Source: JAFEBO01 sp036392375 (GTDB lineage: Bacteria > Planctomycetota > Phycisphaerae > Phycisphaerales > UBA1924). From it: a stretch of 41,791 nucleotides of DNA. The stretch lies in NCBI GenBank assembly GCA_036392375.1, contig DASVYC010000032.1:1-41791 (forward strand), written 5' to 3'. Shown here in pieces: positions 37,028 through 41,791 of this stretch; within the stretch, counting starts at the first letter, position 1, and each line of letters starts with the position of its first letter. A program made the translations under genes and the position numbers. A model generated the notes under the pieces. It did no database searches. It was not told the origin of the DNA and saw only the letters and a list, made by a program, of their open reading frames with translations.

Positions 37028-37129
37028 TGCATCAAGAGACCCGACGCGACGGCGCGTTGGGCGGCAACCGAGCTGGAACCACCAGTCGCGGTGCCGGGGC
37101 TACGGGTGATCTCACCCGAATCCGATGCG
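37028..37129 (+). promoter_or_regulatory. SAM riboswitch aptamer (SAM-I/IV superfamily)
   Basis: The leader of the methionine operon has the SAM-I family core. P1 is 37028-37033 with 37124-37129 (TGCATC / GATGCG). It is followed by AAGAGA and P2 CCCGACGCG / CGCGTTGGG (37040-37048 / 37053-37061, loop ACGG). The conserved GGCAACC is at 37063-37069; P3 contains CTGG / CCAG; the conserved GGTGCC is at 37090-37095; and P4 is CGGGTG / CACCCG (37103-37108 / 37113-37118). The short simple P2 loop differs from classical SAM-I, which has a kink-turn, so the SAM-IV or SAM-I/IV subtypes are likelier. It senses S-adenosylmethionine and represses the downstream genes. Confidence 0.82.
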
Positions 37130-37217
37130 GCCTGTCGCGGATCGCCTGCGATCAGGGCAAAAAGTGTGTGTGCTTCGCTCACGCGAACGCCCGCACGCTC
37201 CGCACAACCGCCCGATG

Positions 37218-37243
37218 CTTGATGCCGTGGAGTCCACGGCATG
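37218..37243 (+). promoter_or_regulatory. Riboswitch expression platform: start-codon hairpin and competing strand
   Basis: ATGCCGTGG (37222-37230) and CCACGGCAT (37234-37242) form a perfect 9-bp hairpin with a 3-base loop. It contains the SD GGAG (37229-37232) and the first two bases of the start codon ATG 37241. CTTGATGC (37218-37225) is fully complementary to GCATCAAG (37029-37036), which includes the 5' strand of aptamer helix P1. The two pairings exclude each other, giving a translational switch. Confidence 0.7.
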
Positions 37244-38647
37244 TCTTCGCGCTCTGACCGTTCCTCGTTCAACCGCACCTCCAACACGGCCGACGCTGCG
37301 GAGGCCAGACTGGCCGCCGCGACGCGTGCCGAGCCTTGTCACGATCCGTCCGATCGGTGGTCCGTCCCACCGGAGCAGAGCTTCGGCATCGAGACCCTCG
37401 CCATCCGCGGCGGGCGCCGCCCCGATCCCACCACCGGCGCGATCCTCACACCCATCTGCCAGTCAACGACCTTCGTGCAAGACGGTGTCGGCAACCACAA
37501 AGGCCACACGTACAGCCGCGCGAGCAACCCCACCGTGCAGGCCCTCGAAGAGGCCCTCGGCGCTCTCGAGAATGCGCTGCCCTCCGTCTGCTTCGCCACC
37601 GGCATGGCCGCGATCAGCACGCTGTTCTTCGGCGTGCTCAAGCACGGCGATCACGTCATCGTTTCCGACGTCGTCTACGGCGGCACCGTCCGCTTCGCCA
37701 ACCTGCTCCTCGCCCCGCTCGGCATCGACGTGACGTTCGTCGATACCTCTGATGCGAACGAGGTTGAGAAGGCGATCACGCCCAAGACCAAGCTCGTCTT
37801 CATCGAGACGCCCGCGAACCCGACGCTCAAGCTCTCCGACATTGCCGCGATCGCGAACGTGACCAAGCGCCGCGGCATCCTGCTCGCCGTGGACAACACG
37901 TTCTACACGCCGGTGCTGCTCCGCCCGCTCGACCTTGGCGCTGACATCACCGTCTACTCCACGACGAAGTACATCGAAGGCCACAACGCCACTGTCGGCG
38001 GCTCGCTCTCGACCCGCGACCCCGCGCTCCGCGAGCGTTTCGCCCTCATCCGCAAGACTCTCGGCAACATCCAGGCGCCCTTCGACGCGTGGCTGACGCT
38101 CAAGGGCCTCAAGACCCTGCCGCTGCGTATCCGCGAGCATTCTCGGAACGCCCGACTTGTTGCCGAACACCTGTCGCGGCACCCCCAGGTTTCACGCGTT
38201 CTTTATCCGGGCCTGCCGAGCTTCCCCCAGCACGAACTGGCCATTTCCCAGAATCACTCTTGCGATCCGGCCGAAAAGACATATGCTGAAATCTTCCACG
38301 GCGGCATCGTCTCGTTCGAGGTCGTCGGCGGAACCAGTGCCGGTCTTGTCGTCATGAACTCCGTTCGCCTTGCCAGCCTCGCCGAGAATCTCGGCGCCAC
38401 CGAGTCGCTGGTCACCCATCCGGTGACCATGACCCACGGTGACGTCCCGGCGGCCCAGCGCGCCAAGGCAGGAATCACCGACGGCCTGATCCGCCTCTCG
38501 GTGGGCCTCGAGAACCCGCGCGATCTCATCGCCGATCTCGATCAAGCCCTCGAACAGGCTCTCGCCCAAGTCGGCGGCACCATTCGCCCCCACGTGACCA
38601 CGACCACGTTCACCCGCACGACGGGCACGGTCGTCACGACGGCCTGA
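37241..38647 (+). CDS. Cys/Met metabolism PLP enzyme (homocysteine/cystathionine-forming)
   Basis: This 468-residue fold-type I PLP enzyme of the MetB/MetC/MetY/MetZ family has GHTYSRASNPT (88-98), FATGMAAIS, VIVSDVVYGGT, ETPANPTLK (189-197), DNTF (218-221) and the PLP lysine Lys243 in YSTTKYIEGH. The C-terminus has LRLSVGLENPRDLIADLDQAL-type family sequence. The family joins an O-acylhomoserine to cysteine or sulfide, or cleaves cystathionine, and sequence alone does not fix which. About 45 polar N-terminal residues precede the usual start. It is the first gene after a SAM riboswitch, which supports methionine synthesis. SD GGAG lies eight bases before ATG inside a regulatory hairpin. Confidence 0.9.
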   Translation: MSSRSDRSSFNRTSNTADAAEARLAAATRAEPCHDPSDRWSVPPEQSFGIETLAIRGGRRPDPTTGAILTPICQSTTFVQDGVGNHKGHTYSRASNPTVQALEEALGALENALPSVCFATGMAAISTLFFGVLKHGDHVIVSDVVYGGTVRFANLLLAPLGIDVTFVDTSDANEVEKAITPKTKLVFIETPANPTLKLSDIAAIANVTKRRGILLAVDNTFYTPVLLRPLDLGADITVYSTTKYIEGHNATVGGSLSTRDPALRERFALIRKTLGNIQAPFDAWLTLKGLKTLPLRIREHSRNARLVAEHLSRHPQVSRVLYPGLPSFPQHELAISQNHSCDPAEKTYAEIFHGGIVSFEVVGGTSAGLVVMNSVRLASLAENLGATESLVTHPVTMTHGDVPAAQRAKAGITDGLIRLSVGLENPRDLIADLDQALEQALAQVGGTIRPHVTTTTFTRTTGTVVTTA

Positions 38648-38774
38648 GGCCGTACACACTTTTTCCTTAACTCGCGTTCTCGTTGTTCTCTCGCACTTCA
38701 CGGGCGTTTCGGCCCGATCCGCGTGGTCCCGGCTTCGGCCCGTTTCCACGCCGTCTCGATGAAGGAACAAGGCC

Positions 38775-40544
38775 ATGGTCTCGCAGAACCCCAATCTCCA
38801 CTCGCACGAAGACGCGTCGATCGTCGTGCTGAAGTTCGGCAGTTCGATCCTCGCCGACGAGCGCTCGCTCCCGATCGCCGTGCACGAGGTCTACCGCCAC
38901 ATCCGCGCCGGCAAGAAGGTCGTCGCCGTCGTCTCCGCGATGGGCTGCACGACCAACAAGCTTCTCGAGCAGGCTGCTCGATTCGGCCCGTCGCCCGACC
39001 CCGTCGGCGTCGCGGCGCTCGCCGCGATCGGCGAGGCGCAGTCCGTGGGACTGCTGACCCTCGCCCTCGATCGGGCCGGCGTTCCCGCGAACGCGCTCGA
39101 TCACGCCGCGCTGGGTCTGCGCACCCACGGCCCGATTCTCGATGCCAAGCTCGACGGCATCGATGTCGGCCGCGTCCGCGCGGCCCTCGCCGATCGCCCC
39201 GTGCTCGTCGTTCCCGGCTTCCTCGGCCGCGACGATCTCGGCCGCACCACCCTGCTGGGCCGCGGCGGGTCGGACTTCTCCGCGCTGTTCATCGCGGCCA
39301 AGCTGCATTGCCGCTGCGTGCTGCTGAAGGATGTCGACGGCCTCTACGAGGCCGACCCGAGCGAGAACCCGCAGGCCCGTCGCTTCGATTCCATTTCCTA
39401 TGACGACCTGCTCGCACTGCCCGAGGGTGTCGTGCAGCACAAGGCCGTCCGCTTCGCCAAGGAGCACGGCCTCGTCTTCGGCGTGGGGCTCGTCGGTCAG
39501 CCGGTCGGCTCGCTGGTCGGCCCGCAGGCGACCCGCCTCGCCGCCGCCAAGCAGGAGAAGGCCAAGCTCCGCGTCGCCTTCCTCGGCCTGGGCACCGTCG
39601 GTCTTGGCGTCTTTCAGCACGTCGCCCGCCTGCCCGAACAGTTCGAGGTCGCCGCCATCGGCGTGAAGAACGTGCAGAAGCACATCGAGGCCGGCATCCC
39701 GCAATCGCTGCTGTCATCCGATCTCGACGCCGTCGTGGATTCCGTCAGCGACGTCATCATCGAGACCATCGGCGGCCTGCACCCGGCGAAGGAGCTCATC
39801 CTCCGCGCTCTGCGTGCTGGCAAGCACGTCGTGACCGCCAACAAGGCCGTGCTCGCCGCGTTCGGTGACGAGCTCTTCGCCGCCGCCAAAGCGTCCAACG
39901 TCTCGCTCGTGTACAGCGCTTCCGTCGGTGGGGGCGTTCCAGTGGTCGAGTCCGTTCGCAGGTCGCGTGATGCAGCCGGGGTGGCCCGCATCCGCGGCGT
40001 GCTCAACGGCACGACCAACTTCATCCTGGGCCAGCTCGAGAAAGGCCGCGAGTTCGACGCCGCGGTCAAGCAGGCCCAGCAGGCAGGCTTCGCCGAGGCC
40101 GACCCCAGCGCCGACCTCGACGGCATCGACGTCGCCAACAAGCTCGTCGTGCTCGCCCGCGAGGCCTTCGGCGCTGTCATCAGCGTCGACAGCGTCGCCC
40201 GCGAAGGCATCCGCGGCGTCTCCGCTCGCGACGTCGCTCTCGCCCGCAACGAGGGCAAAGCCATCCGCCTCGTCGGGCGTCTGTGGCGGGATGCCCAGCG
40301 CGTTCACGCCTCGGTCGCGCCCGAGCGAGTCGATCTTTCCGATCTGCTCGCCCAGACCCGCGACGAGTTCAACGCGGTTGAGATCGAGCAGACCAACGGC
40401 GAGGTCGTGAAGCTCCTGGGACGCGGTGCGGGTCGTTGGCCGACCGCGGAATCCGTCTTCGGCGATCTGTTCGAGCTCGCCCAACACGTCAGCGGGTCCA
40501 GCCGCCGCGTGCACGCCGTCAACACGACCGGAGGTGTCGCGTGA
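38775..40544 (+). CDS. Bifunctional aspartokinase / homoserine dehydrogenase lacking ACT domains
   Basis: This 589-residue fusion supplies homoserine from aspartate. The aspartokinase part (about 18-255) has KFGSSILADE, GRGGSDFSALFIAAKL (162-177) and KDVDGLYEADP (185-195). The homoserine dehydrogenase part (about 265-575) has FLGLGTVGLG, HVVTANKAVLA, GVLNGTTNFIL (408-418) and ADPSADLDGIDVANK (442-456). E. coli ThrA is about 820 residues with ACT domains between the halves. Here only about ten linker residues join them, and the C-terminal ACT found in many dehydrogenases is also absent. Allosteric feedback through ACT is therefore not expected; control may rest on the upstream riboswitch. SD GAAGGA lies eight bases before ATG. 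The next gene overlaps its stop. Confidence 0.93.
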   Translation: MVSQNPNLHSHEDASIVVLKFGSSILADERSLPIAVHEVYRHIRAGKKVVAVVSAMGCTTNKLLEQAARFGPSPDPVGVAALAAIGEAQSVGLLTLALDRAGVPANALDHAALGLRTHGPILDAKLDGIDVGRVRAALADRPVLVVPGFLGRDDLGRTTLLGRGGSDFSALFIAAKLHCRCVLLKDVDGLYEADPSENPQARRFDSISYDDLLALPEGVVQHKAVRFAKEHGLVFGVGLVGQPVGSLVGPQATRLAAAKQEKAKLRVAFLGLGTVGLGVFQHVARLPEQFEVAAIGVKNVQKHIEAGIPQSLLSSDLDAVVDSVSDVIIETIGGLHPAKELILRALRAGKHVVTANKAVLAAFGDELFAAAKASNVSLVYSASVGGGVPVVESVRRSRDAAGVARIRGVLNGTTNFILGQLEKGREFDAAVKQAQQAGFAEADPSADLDGIDVANKLVVLAREAFGAVISVDSVAREGIRGVSARDVALARNEGKAIRLVGRLWRDAQRVHASVAPERVDLSDLLAQTRDEFNAVEIEQTNGEVVKLLGRGAGRWPTAESVFGDLFELAQHVSGSSRRVHAVNTTGGVA

Positions 40545-41782
40545 GTCAGTCCGAACCACTCCACATCAGCACGCGATTGCTCCATCCTTCCGCCGGGGGC
40601 ACGCACAGCGTCTCCGCCGAGTGGCAGCACCGCCCCAGCGCGACGCCCATCTACCAGACCGCGACCTTCGACCAGGAATCCCCGCTCGAGTTCGGCGAGT
40701 TTGACTACAGCCGCAGCGGCAACCCGACCCGCGACGGCGTCGAGCGTGTGCTCGCCGAGCTGGAAGGCTCGCGTGCCGCCCTCGCCTTCAACAGCGGCAT
40801 GAGCGCCATCGCCGCCGTCTTCGGCCTGCTCAAGCCCGGTGACGAGATCGTCGCCTCCACCGACATCTACGGCGGTGCGTACCGCCTGCTCAACCGCATT
40901 GCCGAACGCCGCGGCATCGTCGTCCGCTTCGCGGCGCTCGACGATCTGCGAGCGTTCGCCGCGGCCGTCACCGACAAGACCCGCATCATCTACGCCGAGT
41001 CGATCGGCAATCCGCTCATGACCGTCGCCGACATCGGGGGACTCGCCCGCATCGCCCGCGCGGTGAACGCCCGTCTGGTCATCGACAACACCTTCCTCAC
41101 GCCCTTGAACCTCCGCCCGCTCGAGCACGGGGCCGACATCGTGGTGCACTCAGCGACCAAGTACCTCTCGGGGCACGGCGATGCCACCTCCGGTGTGCTG
41201 GGCGTCAACGACCCCAAGCTGATCGCTGAACTCAGCTTCGTCCGCAACGCCGAGGGCACCGCGCTCCCGCCGCAGGAGTGCTTCCTGCTCGAACGCGGGC
41301 TGAAGACTCTGGATGTGCGACTCGAGCGTCAGCAGAAGACCGCCGCCAAGGTGGCCGCGTTGCTCGCCGAGTGCGAGGCTGCCGGGGAGATCCAGCGCGT
41401 CCGCTACCCCGGCCTGCGTTCGCTGCCGGGCCACGACATCCACCGCTGCCAGTCCGCGGGCGACGGTGCAGTCATTTGCTTCGAGACCGGCTCGCTCGAG
41501 CGTTCGCTGCTCCTGGTGAAGTCGCTGCTGCTGTTCCCCATCCGGGTCAGCTTCGGCTCGGTGGAATCATCCGTCAGCATGCCGTTCTCGATGTCGCACG
41601 CCAGCGTGCCCAAGGAGCTGCGCACGGTGAACGCCGTGCCGCAGGATCTCATTCGGTTGTCCATCGGCCTCGAGTCCGCCAAGGACCTGATCGCCGATCT
41701 GTCGCGTGCGATCCACGCCGTCAGCGCCCGCCGCACGACGACGGCAGAGACCCGCGCGTCCGCTGCCCCGATCTGTTGTTGA
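40541..41782 (+). CDS. Second Cys/Met metabolism PLP enzyme
   Basis: This 413-residue member of the same PLP family as the gene at 37241 is clearly diverged from it. It has DYSRSGNPTR (55-64), FNSGMSAIAAVF, STDIYGGAYRLLNRI, IGNPLM in place of ETPANPT, IDNTF (181-185) and the PLP lysine Lys207 in VHSATKYLSGHGD. The C-terminal block is FGSVESSVSMPFSMSH, followed by LIRLSIGLESAKDLIADL. The HGD and SVES patterns fit cystathionine gamma-synthase/lyase or O-acylhomoserine sulfhydrylase. The start is GTG 40541 in GTGA overlap with the preceding stop, with GGAGG six bases upstream. It completes a three-gene methionine unit. Confidence 0.9.
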   Translation: MSQSEPLHISTRLLHPSAGGTHSVSAEWQHRPSATPIYQTATFDQESPLEFGEFDYSRSGNPTRDGVERVLAELEGSRAALAFNSGMSAIAAVFGLLKPGDEIVASTDIYGGAYRLLNRIAERRGIVVRFAALDDLRAFAAAVTDKTRIIYAESIGNPLMTVADIGGLARIARAVNARLVIDNTFLTPLNLRPLEHGADIVVHSATKYLSGHGDATSGVLGVNDPKLIAELSFVRNAEGTALPPQECFLLERGLKTLDVRLERQQKTAAKVAALLAECEAAGEIQRVRYPGLRSLPGHDIHRCQSAGDGAVICFETGSLERSLLLVKSLLLFPIRVSFGSVESSVSMPFSMSHASVPKELRTVNAVPQDLIRLSIGLESAKDLIADLSRAIHAVSARRTTTAETRASAAPICC

Positions 41783-41791
41783 GTCGTCCGT

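Overview
The window is a GC-rich, gene-dense chromosomal segment. It most likely comes from the Planctomycetota, probably Phycisphaerae-like. The clues are a secreted HAF-repeat protein ending in a dockerin-like pair, a hairpin repeat that translates as SPTRQRG inside an ORF, N-terminally extended housekeeping enzymes, and start sites that mostly lack Shine-Dalgarno (SD) sequences. No insertion sequence, prophage, CRISPR array or rRNA is visible, so this is core chromosome rather than an accessory island. The taxonomic call is inference.

Layout: 1-1985 holds the 5' part of an M16 zinc protease. It is followed by a UbiD-like decarboxylase, a divergent methyltransferase and an ABC exporter pair (to 7.3 kb). 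proC and accA are divergent, accA is convergent with a LOG-family gene, and fliM and dsbD are divergent (to 13.1 kb). A minus-strand group follows: histidine ammonia-lyase (hutH), urocanate hydratase (hutU) and a DadA-like FAD oxidase (13.1-18.0 kb). Next come hrpA, a lipoprotein of unknown function with a JAB-like C-terminus, a DUF4442-like hotdog protein, the HAF/dockerin protein, a repeat-tailed hypothetical protein, a small lipoprotein and gapA (18-28.8 kb). A minus-strand run reads pyrC, recQ (frameshifted), grpB-like (28.9-33.2 kb). After a tRNA-Pro(GGG) there is a soluble hybrid histidine kinase coupled to a lone receiver protein, then a GNAT acetyltransferase.

The right end (36.99-41.78 kb) is a methionine unit. 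A sigma70-type promoter leads into a SAM riboswitch of the SAM-I/IV superfamily, then a Cys/Met-metabolism PLP enzyme, a compact aspartokinase-homoserine dehydrogenase fusion without ACT domains, and a second Cys/Met PLP enzyme. The leader can be folded into two exclusive states. Either the 5' strand of aptamer helix P1 pairs within the aptamer, or it pairs with a segment just before the start codon and opens a hairpin that hides the ribosome binding site and ATG. This gives a complete translational OFF-switch model readable from the sequence.

Two genome-wide signals stand out. About a dozen genes have a -10-like hexamer (TANNNT type) ending about 6 bases before the start codon, which predicts leaderless mRNAs. 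A family of short hairpins (GAGCC-N4-GCGYMAGC-N4-GG) shows compensatory changes between copies, including a near-perfect inverted pair between hutH and hutU.
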